Shown: positions 1-7,573, counted from the stretch's first letter. The stretch: 20,132 bases of DNA from Acidobacteriota bacterium (GCA_023415725.1 JAEZJR010000241.1:1-20132), one strand, 5' to 3'. A program made the numbers and translations. Notes: generated by a model from the letters alone, not told the origin.

Positions 1-30
1 ATTATAACTGAATGAACATTCATTCAGCAA
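1..30 (-). promoter_or_regulatory. Promoter with embedded FadR-type operator (leftward, gene off-window)
   Basis: Read on the minus strand, a -35-like TTGCTG (25-30) and a perfect TATAAT -10 (1-6) are separated by 18 bases. The spacer region carries the palindrome TGAATGAACATTCATTCA (9-26). On the minus strand this differs at one position from the published Bacillus subtilis FadR consensus TGAATGAMTANTCATTCA. The same arrangement recurs at 7418-7447 before fadN. It lies downstream of the fadA terminator and points out of the window, so it should drive a leftward gene starting beyond base 1. In B. subtilis the partner of fadN and fadA is fadE (acyl-CoA dehydrogenase), which would be a natural candidate. 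Binding by a TetR-family FadR is inferred; no regulator gene is visible in the window. Confidence 0.72.
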
Positions 31-121
31 CCCGTTTTGAAGATTTTGCTCTAAAATTCACGGAGCGCCTTTGCCGCCATCCCAACGGCATCGCAGCGTT
101 CGGCGCCATGGTCGCCGTCGA

Positions 122-149
122 AAAAGCGGCTCTGTTTGAGACCGCTTTT
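122..149 (-). terminator. Rho-independent terminator after fadA
   Basis: AAAAGCGG (122-129) pairs perfectly with CCGCTTTT (142-149), extended by TCT/AGA across one bulged C around a GTTTG loop. On the minus strand the stem ends in a run of five T. It sits 62 bases beyond the fadA stop, and the A/T-rich arms also make it usable from the other side. The rest of 31-211 shows no gene, only short imperfect repeats of TTGAGAC and GGGACC. Confidence 0.6.
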
Positions 150-211
150 GGATCGAATTTGAGACCGAGTGGGACCGAAGTGAAACCAAATTGAGACGCT
201 GTTGGGACCAC

Positions 212-1390
212 TTAGTCCAGCCGCTCAAAGATCCCCGCAGCTCCCATCCCGCCGCCGACGCACATCGTCACCATGCCGTAACGAGCATTTCGACGTTTCA
301 ATTCCTGTAGGATCGTGGCCGTAAGTTTCGCCCCGGTACAGCCGAGCGGATGCCCAAGAGCCACCGCGCCCCCGTTAACATTGACCTTGGCGGGGTCCAT
401 CTCCAGAAGCTACATCACCGAAAGCCCTTGTGCCGCAAAGGCTTCGTTCAATTCGATCACGTCTATCTGGTCGAGGGTCAGGCCCGCGAGCTTCAGTGCC
501 TTGGGTATCGCATAGACCGGCCCGATCCCCATCTCTTCGGGCAAACATCCGGCCGTTGCATAAGACACGAATCGAGCTAAAGGCTTTATTCCCAATACCT
601 TAGCTTTGTCGGCGGACATCACCACCGCAGCGGCGGCCCCATCCGACATTTGCGAAGAATTTCCGGCAGTCACCGTTCCATTTGCGTGAAATACAGGTTT
701 CAGCTTCGCCAGCCCCTCCATCGAGGTGTCCATCCGCACCCCTTCGTCAACCTCAAATACGATCTCGCGACGCCTTACGCGGCCCTTTTCATCGAGCTCG
801 TCGATGCGTACATTCATCGGCACGATCTCATCCCTGAACTTGCCCTCGCCGATCGCCGCGGCCGCTTTTCGGTGCGAATTCATCGAGAATTCGTCGGCCT
901 GCTCACGTGTGATCTCGTATTTTTTTGCCAAATTCTCCGCTGTCAGGCCCATATTGAGGTAGTAATCGGGGTACGTAGCGGCGAGTTGCGGGTTGGGGCG
1001 GAACGTGTTCCCGCCCATCGGGATCGCGGTCATCGACTCCAAACCGCCAGCCACGATCGCGTCGGCACCACCAGTCTGGATACGTTCGGCCGCGAGGGCG
1101 ATGGTCTGCAAACCCGAAGAGCAGTAACGATTTACGGTCATCGCCGAGGTTTCGACGGGCAGCCCGGCCAAGATCGAAGCGGTCCGCGCGACGTTCATCC
1201 CCTGGCTCGCCTCGGGAAACGCACACCCCATGATCACGTCGTCGATCAGTGCCGCATCAACGCCCGCACGCGAGACCGCCTCTTTGATCGCCACCGCGCC
1301 AATCTCGTCCGAACGGGTGTTCTTCAACGTCCCCTTCGGAGCCTTCCCAACGGCCGTGCGCACGGCCGACACGATCACAGCTTCTTTCAT
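212..1390 (-). pseudogene. fadA: Acetyl-CoA C-acyltransferase (thiolase) with in-frame amber codon
   Basis: Thiolase catalyses the last step of beta-oxidation: thiolytic release of acetyl-CoA from 3-ketoacyl-CoA. The N-terminal MKEAVIVSAVRTAVGK is typical, the nucleophile is C90 in NRYCSSGLQ, and NEAFAAQ is near residue 315. Codon 327 (410-412) is TAG. The same frame continues with DPAKVNVNGGA, GHPLGCTG (H347) and CVGGGMGAAG (C377) to TAA at 212-214, giving the usual length of about 392 codons. The product ending at 410 would have 326 residues and lack H347 and C377, so it should be inactive unless the TAG is read through. The start at 1390 has an AAAGGA ribosome site and lies 13 bases after the zinc-ribbon gene. 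It is the last gene of the fadN unit. A sequencing error is a real alternative. Confidence 0.88.
410..412 (-). other. In-frame TAG codon within fadA
   Basis: The plus strand reads CTA here, TAG on the coding strand. The thiolase reading frame is the same on both sides (1390 minus 400 is divisible by three), so a single base substitution rather than a frameshift separates the halves. TAG also ends the tag gene (2617-2619) and the oxidoreductase gene (13464-13466), so it appears to act as a normal stop in this genome. Confidence 0.9.
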
Positions 1391-1403
1391 AATCTTCCTT
1401 TAC

Positions 1404-1709
1404 TTACAAGCTCTCGTCTTTTCGTAGTTCGTCCTCGATCCGCTCGATCACGTCCGCGAGCCTCGGGTTCCTGATCATAAGTATCCGGCTCTCGATGAAC
1501 ACTTTCGCTTCTTTCGTATTGAACCGGAATTCGTTCTCCGACAGCACCTTCATCACCCGCCAGCGCTTTACCGCTACTTTGCGCGGAGGCTCAAAATACG
1601 GGCCCATATCCGTCATCGGCATACCGCAGTCAGGACATTTCCTCGGAGTGGAGTTCGTTTCTTTCGAAAATGCTTTCCGGCAATCGAAGCATGCCCAGTG
1701 CGTGTACAT
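1404..1709 (-). CDS. Small zinc-ribbon protein of unknown function
   Basis: This 101-residue protein has two CxxC pairs, C7/C10 (ACFDC) and C25/C28 (KCPDC), near the N-terminus. They should hold one structural zinc as in zinc ribbons. The remainder (about 40-101) is charged and probably helical, with an acidic C-terminus; it has no signal peptide or membrane segment. The ATG at 1709 directly abuts the TGA of the SRPBCC gene (1710-1712), and fadA begins 13 bases after its TAA, so it is translated within the fadN-fadA unit. I do not recognise a specific function. A nucleic-acid or protein-interaction role is possible but unproven. Confidence 0.8.
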   Translation of the reverse strand: MYTHWACFDCRKAFSKETNSTPRKCPDCGMPMTDMGPYFEPPRKVAVKRWRVMKVLSENEFRFNTKEAKVFIESRILMIRNPRLADVIERIEDELRKDESL

Positions 1710-2144
1710 TCAGCTTTCAGCCCGTCGTTTCAGCGCTTGGTTCATCGCCCTGAATCCGTCGGCTGTTCCCTTATCCAGGCTGCCCGCCATCAGCCCTACG
1801 AGTATCCCGCTGAAGTTCTCGCCGTGCACGAACCGCACACGGTCCTCGCCGATAGGCTCGATGCGAAAGTAGTGCTCACCGTCGAAAAGGCCCGGTATGA
1901 ACAGCTTCCCAAGCCAGCGAAGCTCGCGGTTTTGTTCGGCTTTTAGCACCCTGGGCTTGAACACCATCCCTTTGCCGCCCGCCGGTTGAATGAAAACTCT
2001 CAAGCGTTCTCCTTCTTTGGGGAAACCTGAGATCTCCCGAACGAACGGATTCCACGACGGATGTTCGTCGAAATCCGTAAGAATATTCCAAACAGTTTCG
2101 GCCGAAGCGTCGATCTCTATTTCCGTCTCGATCTGCTTTTTCAC
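1710..2144 (-). CDS. SRPBCC (START/Bet v1-like) domain protein
   Basis: The 144-residue protein opens with a strand rich in alternating residues (KKQIETEIEIDAS), then AETVWNILTDFDEHPSWNPFV, the signature start of the SRPBCC fold. This fold makes a deep hydrophobic pocket for lipids or other small ligands. Later segments LRWLGKLF and GEHYFRIEP fit the sheet, and a C-terminal helix (about 115-140) closes the pocket. It is cytoplasmic, with no signal peptide. The start is GTG at 2144, overlapping the ybaK TGA by four bases (GTGA), which implies coupled translation. Ligand unknown; the beta-oxidation context makes an acyl or lipid-like ligand plausible, but this is inference. Confidence 0.85.
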   Translation of the reverse strand: MKKQIETEIEIDASAETVWNILTDFDEHPSWNPFVREISGFPKEGERLRVFIQPAGGKGMVFKPRVLKAEQNRELRWLGKLFIPGLFDGEHYFRIEPIGEDRVRFVHGENFSGILVGLMAGSLDKGTADGFRAMNQALKRRAES

Positions 2145-2626
2145 TTCTCGATCCCCACCTCGACCTCTTTCACTTCCAGAGCATCATGCAGAACAGCCGG
2201 GTCGATCTCCACGAGGAATCCACGCTTCCCGCCGTTTACGTAGATCTTGTCCAGATCCATAACGCTCTTCTCTACGTAGACCGGCATCTTGGTACGTGTC
2301 CCAAACGGCGATGTGCCCCCAACCAGGTAACCTGTTAATTTAGATGCTTTTTCAGGGGCCGCCGGCTCGACCGCTTTGACCCCAAGAAAACGGGCCAGAT
2401 TCTTGGCCGAAACTTCCCTGTCGCCGTGCATCAGGACGATAAGCGGTTTCTTTTCATTCGTTTCGAAGACCAGTGTCTTCACTACCGAATGCTCATCGAC
2501 GCCTAATTGACTTGCCGATTCCCGGGTGCCGCCCTTCTCGACGTAATCGTAAAGCCTGGGCACGAATTCGATCTTCTTGTCCCTCAAATATCGCACCGCC
2601 GGAGTAATGGGGAAATCTACCGACAT
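2141..2626 (-). CDS. ybaK: Cys-tRNA(Pro)/Cys-tRNA(Cys) deacylase, YbaK/EbsC family
   Basis: YbaK proteins hydrolyse cysteine mischarged on tRNA(Pro), acting in trans after prolyl-tRNA synthetase. The 161-residue length is normal. Family hallmarks are the early PAVRYLR helix, K50 in SVVKTLVF (the essential lysine region), the central HGDREVSAKNLAR, and the loop GGTSPFGT at 103-110 that binds the tRNA end. It ends in a conserved sheet (GKRGFLVEIDP). The ATG at 2626 lies inside the 3' end of tag (10-base overlap), and its stop overlaps the SRPBCC start by four bases. It is thus tightly embedded in the fadN-fadA unit. Substrate preference cannot be read from sequence. Confidence 0.92.
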   Translation of the reverse strand: MSVDFPITPAVRYLRDKKIEFVPRLYDYVEKGGTRESASQLGVDEHSVVKTLVFETNEKKPLIVLMHGDREVSAKNLARFLGVKAVEPAAPEKASKLTGYLVGGTSPFGTRTKMPVYVEKSVMDLDKIYVNGGKRGFLVEIDPAVLHDALEVKEVEVGIEK

Positions 2627-3177
2627 TCTTTGTACCTGAAGCAGGACTCGAGATGATCGTTCACCATCCCAGTCGCCTGCATGAACGCGTACATTATCGT
2701 CGAGCCGACGAAGTTGAACCCGCGTTTCCGCAGGTCCTTCGACAAGGCGTCAGAAATTTCCGTCTTGGCAGGCACATCGCCAAGCACCTTCCGTTTCCCG
2801 TCGATCGGCTTCCCGTCGACGAACGACCAGACGTATGAGTCGAACGAGCCGAAGTCCTTTTGCACGGCGAGGAAAGCCTTTGCATTCGCCACCGCCGAGG
2901 CGATCTTCAATCGGTTTCGGATTATCCCGACATTCGCGAGCAGCTTTTCGCATTTCGCTTCGGAGTACCGGGAGACCTTCACCGGGTCGAATTCGTCAAA
3001 AGCTTGCCGGTAGTTTTCCCGTTTCCTCAGGATCGTGTCCCAGCTCAGGCCTGCCTGTGCGCCTTCCAGGATCAGGAATTCAAAGAGCCCGCGGTCGTCG
3101 TGCAGCGGGACTCCCCATTCCGTGTCGTGATAATGGATCGCGAGATCGTTCCTCGCCCAGCCGCATCTCTCGCTCAT
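2617..3177 (-). CDS. tag: DNA-3-methyladenine glycosylase I
   Basis: This 186-residue protein excises 3-methyladenine from alkylated DNA, starting base-excision repair. Alignment by eye with E. coli TAG keeps the same numbering for key residues: Y16, E38 (LILEGAQAGLSW) and W46 in the base pocket, and zinc ligands H17, H175 and C179, with the first Cys at position 5. I chose the ATG at 3177 because SERCGWA follows it as in the family, and because it overlaps the lipoprotein stop as ATGA. An in-frame ATG at 3207 would add ten atypical residues inside the upstream gene. The stop is TAG. It is co-transcribed with lipid-degradation genes, which is unusual for a repair enzyme. Confidence 0.95.
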   Translation of the reverse strand: MSERCGWARNDLAIHYHDTEWGVPLHDDRGLFEFLILEGAQAGLSWDTILRKRENYRQAFDEFDPVKVSRYSEAKCEKLLANVGIIRNRLKIASAVANAKAFLAVQKDFGSFDSYVWSFVDGKPIDGKRKVLGDVPAKTEISDALSKDLRKRGFNFVGSTIMYAFMQATGMVNDHLESCFRYKECR

Positions 3178-3617
3178 TTCTCGATCTTGTAGACCTGCAT
3201 CAGGCAAACTCCCTGGCCGCCGGGTGCCGCCGGGGCGATGAGCATCTTGCCAGTGAATTTCGCGACATCGCTGCCCAAGGCTACCGGGTTCCCTGCATTA
3301 TCACGCACTTTCAAGTCCTCCTTCTTGAACCCGCTCGGCACCTCGTCCATCGTGTTTGCACCGCTTCCGACCTCGATGTCCGCCGCCATTTTGTTTTGAG
3401 CACCCGCAGATTCCAGCATGTCAAACGGACACTCCATCCGGCCGCCGCGATTCGAGCAATAAATACTGCTCCGGGGCGTGAGCACCCCGCTCACCTGCAA
3501 ATATTTCCCGTCGTTCGCCTGATCGCAGGCTTTCGAAAACTCGACCGGCTCCCCGTTGACGCCGCAGGCCGACGTGAAAAGCAGAATTCCAAAGACCAAA
3601 ACTAAAAAGTTTTTCAT
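3174..3617 (-). CDS. Small lipoprotein of unknown function
   Basis: A 147-residue protein with a classic lipoprotein signal: K3, a hydrophobic stretch (FLVLVFGILLF), and lipobox TSAC with the lipidated cysteine at C18. The mature part has four further cysteines (CDQA, YCSN, MECP, GVCL) that could form two disulfides. It contains GKYLQVSGVLTPR and LIAPAAPGGQG, resembling a small beta-barrel or OB-like fold, but I recognise no family. An AGAGGT ribosome site overlaps the HAD stop eight bases upstream, and its own TGA overlaps the tag start by four bases. Membrane anchoring is well supported; the function is unknown. Confidence 0.82.
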   Translation of the reverse strand: MKNFLVLVFGILLFTSACGVNGEPVEFSKACDQANDGKYLQVSGVLTPRSSIYCSNRGGRMECPFDMLESAGAQNKMAADIEVGSGANTMDEVPSGFKKEDLKVRDNAGNPVALGSDVAKFTGKMLIAPAAPGGQGVCLMQVYKIEK

Positions 3618-3625
3618 AGTACCTC

Positions 3626-4300
3626 TTAATACGGGAGGTATTTCGATATCAGGTCACCGGGGTTCATGCTCGTGTAATCGGCGTGAACCTCGACGACCGA
3701 ACCCGTTTGCATAATATCCTCCCCGGAGTTCACGGTGGTCAAGCCGACCGCGATCATCTCGGCCCGTTTCGCTGCTTCGAATCCGAAGAAAGCGTCCTCG
3801 AAAACGATCGAGTTCGCAGGTTCAACCCCGAGGCTATCGGCCGAGAGCAGAAAGATCTCAGGGTCCGGTTTTCCTCTCTTTACGTCGGCGGCTGTCGTCA
3901 GAGCCCCAAAGTACTTCCGCAGGTCCAGGCCGTCAAGAATGAAAGCCATATTCGCCGGGGAGGCAGCCGTGGCTACCCCCATCCTTATTCCAAGCTCCTG
4001 TGCCGCCTCCAAAAAAGGTACAAGCCCCGGAACGGGCTTTCTATAGGGCAGATACGCTTCCCGATAAAGCTCCTCCTTCCTGAGGGCGAGTTCCGCAAGC
4101 CGTTCGTTCGACATCGCCCCGAACACGCCCGGGATTATCTCCCGGTTCGTCTGGCCCGCCGTTTCGACCAGGAATTTACGCTCGTCGAATTGTTGCCCGT
4201 TCTCCTCGATCAGCGTCCGCCACGCCTCGGTGTGGTAACGCATGTTGTCGATCAGCGTCCCGTCCATGTCGAATATGAACGCCCTTTTCGAATGGTCCAT
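3626..4300 (-). CDS. HAD-superfamily phosphatase (beta-phosphoglucomutase-like)
   Basis: A 224-residue cytoplasmic HAD subfamily IA hydrolase. Motif I is FDMDGTL with nucleophile D11 and acid/base D13; motif II is the Thr/Ser of VATAAS (about 109-114); motif III is K144 in RGKPDPEIF; motif IV is E168/D169 in VFEDAFFGFEAAKRA. The helical cap inserted after motif I (about 17-85) is of the C1 type found in beta-phosphoglucomutase and sugar- or glycolate-phosphate phosphatases. Phosphatase activity on a small phosphorylated metabolite is likely, but the substrate is open. The ATG at 4300 abuts the DinB TAA at 4301-4303. Confidence 0.9.
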   Translation of the reverse strand: MDHSKRAFIFDMDGTLIDNMRYHTEAWRTLIEENGQQFDERKFLVETAGQTNREIIPGVFGAMSNERLAELALRKEELYREAYLPYRKPVPGLVPFLEAAQELGIRMGVATAASPANMAFILDGLDLRKYFGALTTAADVKRGKPDPEIFLLSADSLGVEPANSIVFEDAFFGFEAAKRAEMIAVGLTTVNSGEDIMQTGSVVEVHADYTSMNPGDLISKYLPY

Positions 4301-4867
4301 TTACTTCCCCATTTCCGACGGGAATCCCGGCATTTCCATTACCCTTTTCGCTTGCCGGATGTGCCTTTTCGAGTGCTCCACGACCACGGTGTAAGCATCG
4401 TCCAGCGTGTAGGTCAGCACCGAGGCGAACGGTGACGACACCACCGTCTTTTTCAGGTCGGCCGAAGAACACGCTTCGATCTTCGAAGCGACATCACTTA
4501 TGTTCTCCGTAAACCTTTCGACGATGTCCGCTGGAATATCACTCGGGGGGACGACGTCCTTCGACGGTGCTTTCACCTTCTTCGCGTCGTTCTTTATCGT
4601 ATTTACGAGCCACCTGCCGCCCGGGCCGGTGAACGGCGAGTAACTTTGCCAGAAGGTGTTTTTCCGGTTGCCGGATGCAAGCTTTTCGAACTCCGGGTAG
4701 AACTGCTCGTTCGTCTTTATCAGGTGATCGAGGCACTGGGCCACGCTCCAGCTATCCGCCGGCGGCTTCCAATTGAGTTGTTCGTTAGAAAGCGAACCAA
4801 AGCTGGCCCGGGCGTCCTCGACGATCTTCCTCAATTCACCGGTGACATTCCTTATTCTGTCATTCAT
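4301..4867 (-). CDS. DinB-fold protein
   Basis: The 188-residue sequence fits the DinB/YfiT four-helix bundle. The first helix ends in LNWKPPADSWSVAQCLDHL with H48 as first metal ligand, and the last helix has VEHSKRHIRQAKRV with H165 and H169, the usual three-histidine site. Members include thiol-dependent transferases and damage-inducible proteins of unknown activity. It has no signal peptide. It starts 42 bases after fadN with a poor ribosome site, then abuts the HAD gene. The specific reaction is unknown. Confidence 0.85.
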   Translation of the reverse strand: MNDRIRNVTGELRKIVEDARASFGSLSNEQLNWKPPADSWSVAQCLDHLIKTNEQFYPEFEKLASGNRKNTFWQSYSPFTGPGGRWLVNTIKNDAKKVKAPSKDVVPPSDIPADIVERFTENISDVASKIEACSSADLKKTVVSSPFASVLTYTLDDAYTVVVEHSKRHIRQAKRVMEMPGFPSEMGK

Positions 4868-4909
4868 ACCGTTGCGCCCGTATTCAACGCGAAAAACTAC
4901 GGCTGCTCG

Positions 4910-7375
4910 TTAGTTTCGTAACGGCTTGCCTGTCTTCAACATCGCCGCGATACGCTCCTGCGTTTTCCGCTCGCCGCAGAGCGAGAGAAACGCCTCGCGC
5001 TCGAGGTCTAGCAGGTATTGCTCGCTGACGTATGCGGGGTGGTTCATATTGCCGCCGCTCATCACATAGGCGAGCTTTTGGCCGATGAGCTGATCATGGT
5101 CTGAGATGAACCCGCCCTGCTTCATCATGTGCAGCGCGAGTTTCATTGCGGCTAGCCCGGCCTCACCCATCACGTATACGTCTTCCCGTGGTACGGGTGC
5201 GACGAACCCGGCCGCATCGAGGGCCAAGACTTCCTGTTTCGCGTCGGCGATAAGGCGATCGCCGTTCATCGAGATGGAATCGACATCGCGGAGGAAGCCC
5301 CACGCCTTCGCCTCCTGGGCCGACGTCGCGACCTTACCCATCCCGATCATCTCGAACGTCTTCTTGAGGAAATTCAACGGGTCTGCGTCCGGCACCTTCT
5401 GGGCCGCGTCCATCGCACGCATCGTCATCTCCTTCGTTCCTCCGCCGGCCGGGATGACGCCCACTCCGACCTCGACGAGCCCGATGTAGGTCTCCGCCGC
5501 CGCACGCACGCGATTGCCATGGATCGAGATCTCGCAGCCGCCGCCGAGCGTTAGGCCGTAAGGGGCCGTCACCACCGGCTTCGGCGAGTAACGCAGCCTC
5601 ATCACAGCCCTCTGCAGCCCGGCGACCATCAGGTTGATGTCGTCCCATTCCTCTTCCTGGGCGGCTAGCAGCAACAGCATGATGTTCGCCCCGGCCGAGA
5701 AGTTCCCGCCCTGGTTCCCGACAACGAGCCCCTTGAAATTTCGCTCAACTTCGTCGAGAGCGAAGTTCATCATCCCGACCGTATCCGCCCCGATCGAGTT
5801 CATCTTCGAGTGGAATTCGAGACACGCAACGCCGTCACCGATGTCTACTAGAGATGCACCGGCATTGGATTTGATCACACCGGTGCGATCCTTCACGGTT
5901 TTGAGAACGATAACGCCCGGCCGTTCGGGCATCGGTTTATACCCGCCGCCGACCAGGTCGTAGTAGAACTTGTCCCCGTTCTCGCTCTTATAAAAACTCG
6001 TCGCACCGCTCGCGAGCATCCGCTCGACGCTCTCAGGCACCGTTTGCCCTTCCCGACGCATCCGCTCGACAGACTCGGCGACACCAACCGCGTCCCACGA
6101 TTCGAATACACCGATCTCCCACCCGAAACCCCACTTGATCGCGTTATCGATCTCGACGATCGTGTCCGCTATCTCCGGGATCCGATTGGCCGAGTACTTG
6201 AACGTCCGCGACATCGTTTTCCACAGGAATTCTCCGACCCGGTCGTCGCCCCAAACCAGTGTTTTCACACGCTTCGGCAGGTCGTCGATCTGTTTCGCCG
6301 CGTCCAGCGATGGGAATTTCGACTTTTGCTGGGGCTTGTACTCGAACGTCTCTAGGTCGAGCTCGAGGATTTGTGTTTTGCCCTCGGCGTCCTTCGACTT
6401 CTTATAGAATCCGCCCTTCGTTTTGTCGCCGAGTCTCTTCGCCTCGAGCATCCGTTCGATCAGATCGGGCAATTGAAATACCTCACGGTCCTCGTCGTCC
6501 GGGATCGCGGGGTACAGGTTCTTATTCACGTGAGCGAGCACATCGAGCCCGACAAGATCGGAAGTGCGGAACGTCGCCGACGAGGCATGCCCTATGGCCT
6601 TCCCGGTCATCTGGTCGACCTCGGTCGGGGTGAACCCCATCGCCAGCATCTCGTGCACAGTGGCCATCATCCCGAAGGTGCCGATGCGGTTCGCGATGAA
6701 GTTCGGCCGGTCTTTGGCGGGGACGACGCCCTTGCCCAGACGCCTATCCAGGAAGCCAGTGATCTTGCAGGCGATCTCACCGCTCGTCTGCTTACCGGGA
6801 ATCACCTCGACGAGCTTCATGTACCGCGGAGGGTTGAAGAAGTGGATCCCGAGGAAGTGCTGCTTGAAATCGTCCGAAAACGGCTCCGCGATCGCATCGA
6901 TCGGGATACCGCTCGTGTTTGAGGCGATCACGGCTCCGGGTTTGCGGTGCTTTTCCACTTCGGCGAATAGTTTGTGTTTGATCTCTAGGTTCTCGACGAC
7001 CGCCTCGATGACCAGGTCGCACTCTTTGATCTGACCGATATCGTCGGTGAAATTGCCGAGCTTGATCAGCTTCGAATTGTCGGCGAGCATGAACGGCGCC
7101 GGTTTCAATTTCTTCGCCGCTTCGAAGAGCGAATTCACTATCCGGTTGCGGACTTGGGGCGATTCAAGTGTGAAACCTTTCTTTTCTTCGTCCGGGGTCA
7201 GTTCCTTCGGGGCGATGTCCAGCAGAAGCGTCTGGACCCCCGCGTTGCCTAGGTGCGCTGCAATTCCCGCCCCCATCGTGCCGGCACCGAGAACGGCGGC
7301 TTTCCGAACCGTCATCGTCGCTGTTGAAAGAGATCCCTGCCCGCCTTCCGATACCGCTGTTGCCGTGTTCACCAT
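4910..7375 (-). CDS. fadN: 3-hydroxyacyl-CoA dehydrogenase / enoyl-CoA hydratase (FadN type)
   Basis: A bifunctional beta-oxidation enzyme of 821 residues. The dehydrogenase comes first: Rossmann motif GAGTMGAGIAAHLGNAG (30-46), catalytic H178 in GIHFFNPP, E190 in KLVEV, and DRPNFIANRIG. The crotonase part is C-terminal, with FSAGAN and GGGCEISIHGNR and the acidic motif GLVEVGVGVIPAGGG. This order is that of B. subtilis FadN, opposite to E. coli FadB. I place the start at ATG 7375, which has AAGGAAC eight bases upstream; the longer frame to 7447 would run through the promoter and operator. It is first in the nine-gene unit and should be repressed by FadR without acyl-CoA. Both active sites look intact. 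Confidence 0.95.
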   Translation of the reverse strand: MVNTATAVSEGGQGSLSTATMTVRKAAVLGAGTMGAGIAAHLGNAGVQTLLLDIAPKELTPDEEKKGFTLESPQVRNRIVNSLFEAAKKLKPAPFMLADNSKLIKLGNFTDDIGQIKECDLVIEAVVENLEIKHKLFAEVEKHRKPGAVIASNTSGIPIDAIAEPFSDDFKQHFLGIHFFNPPRYMKLVEVIPGKQTSGEIACKITGFLDRRLGKGVVPAKDRPNFIANRIGTFGMMATVHEMLAMGFTPTEVDQMTGKAIGHASSATFRTSDLVGLDVLAHVNKNLYPAIPDDEDREVFQLPDLIERMLEAKRLGDKTKGGFYKKSKDAEGKTQILELDLETFEYKPQQKSKFPSLDAAKQIDDLPKRVKTLVWGDDRVGEFLWKTMSRTFKYSANRIPEIADTIVEIDNAIKWGFGWEIGVFESWDAVGVAESVERMRREGQTVPESVERMLASGATSFYKSENGDKFYYDLVGGGYKPMPERPGVIVLKTVKDRTGVIKSNAGASLVDIGDGVACLEFHSKMNSIGADTVGMMNFALDEVERNFKGLVVGNQGGNFSAGANIMLLLLAAQEEEWDDINLMVAGLQRAVMRLRYSPKPVVTAPYGLTLGGGCEISIHGNRVRAAAETYIGLVEVGVGVIPAGGGTKEMTMRAMDAAQKVPDADPLNFLKKTFEMIGMGKVATSAQEAKAWGFLRDVDSISMNGDRLIADAKQEVLALDAAGFVAPVPREDVYVMGEAGLAAMKLALHMMKQGGFISDHDQLIGQKLAYVMSGGNMNHPAYVSEQYLLDLEREAFLSLCGERKTQERIAAMLKTGKPLRN

Positions 7376-7417
7376 CTTATTTAGTTCCTTTTGGAATTTA
7401 GTGGATAAAGTTCGGGA

Positions 7418-7447
7418 ATTATAACTGAATGAGCATTCATTCAGCAA
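7418..7447 (-). promoter_or_regulatory. fadN promoter with embedded FadR-type operator
   Basis: On the minus strand TTGCTG (7442-7447) and TATAAT (7418-7423) are 18 bases apart. The palindrome TGAATGAGCATTCATTCA (7426-7443) fills the spacer and touches the -35. Read on the minus strand it matches the B. subtilis FadR consensus at all but one defined position. The ATG of fadN lies 42 bases beyond the -10. Compared with bases 1-30, the 30-base element differs at a single position, so sequence outside the operator core is also conserved. A repressor bound here would block RNA polymerase directly. Confidence 0.8.
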
Positions 7448-7482
7448 CTGATGTAAAAATCCATTTTTTTGGATATTGGGTA

Positions 7483-7494
7483 TGTAAGCTTACA
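7483..7494. repeat. 12-base perfect palindrome upstream of TPR gene
   Basis: TGTAAGCTTACA lies in the divergent region between the fadN promoter and the TPR gene (start 7574). It could be an operator for the rightward gene. A short hairpin ATCCA/TGGAT around a T run lies just before it (about 7460-7474). No clear -35/-10 pair is visible for the TPR gene, and a palindrome this short can occur by chance. Confidence 0.3.
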
Positions 7495-7573
7495 ACCGCC
7501 TTTAACTATTGGTTCCATATTCAATCCAGCGGCAAGCTTCCGACCCGGAATCCGGGTCCATAAAGAGGGTAAT

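Noticed and set aside
134..209. Spaced TTGAGAC / GGGACC repeats resembling a small array
   Set aside because: The copies are degenerate, spacing is irregular (23 and 32 bases) and there are too few units; not CRISPR.
410..1390. Reassignment of TAG to a sense codon (for example pyrrolysine)
   Set aside because: TAG ends at least two other genes here at the expected length, and thiolases have no known need for such a residue at this site.
650..1474. Long plus-strand open frame (274 codons) opposite fadA
   Set aside because: It is the antisense shadow of a clearly recognised thiolase, with an arginine/histidine-rich product typical of such shadows.
2835..3605. Plus-strand frame of 256 codons across tag and the lipoprotein
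   Set aside because: It is antisense to two well-supported genes and its product matches no family pattern.
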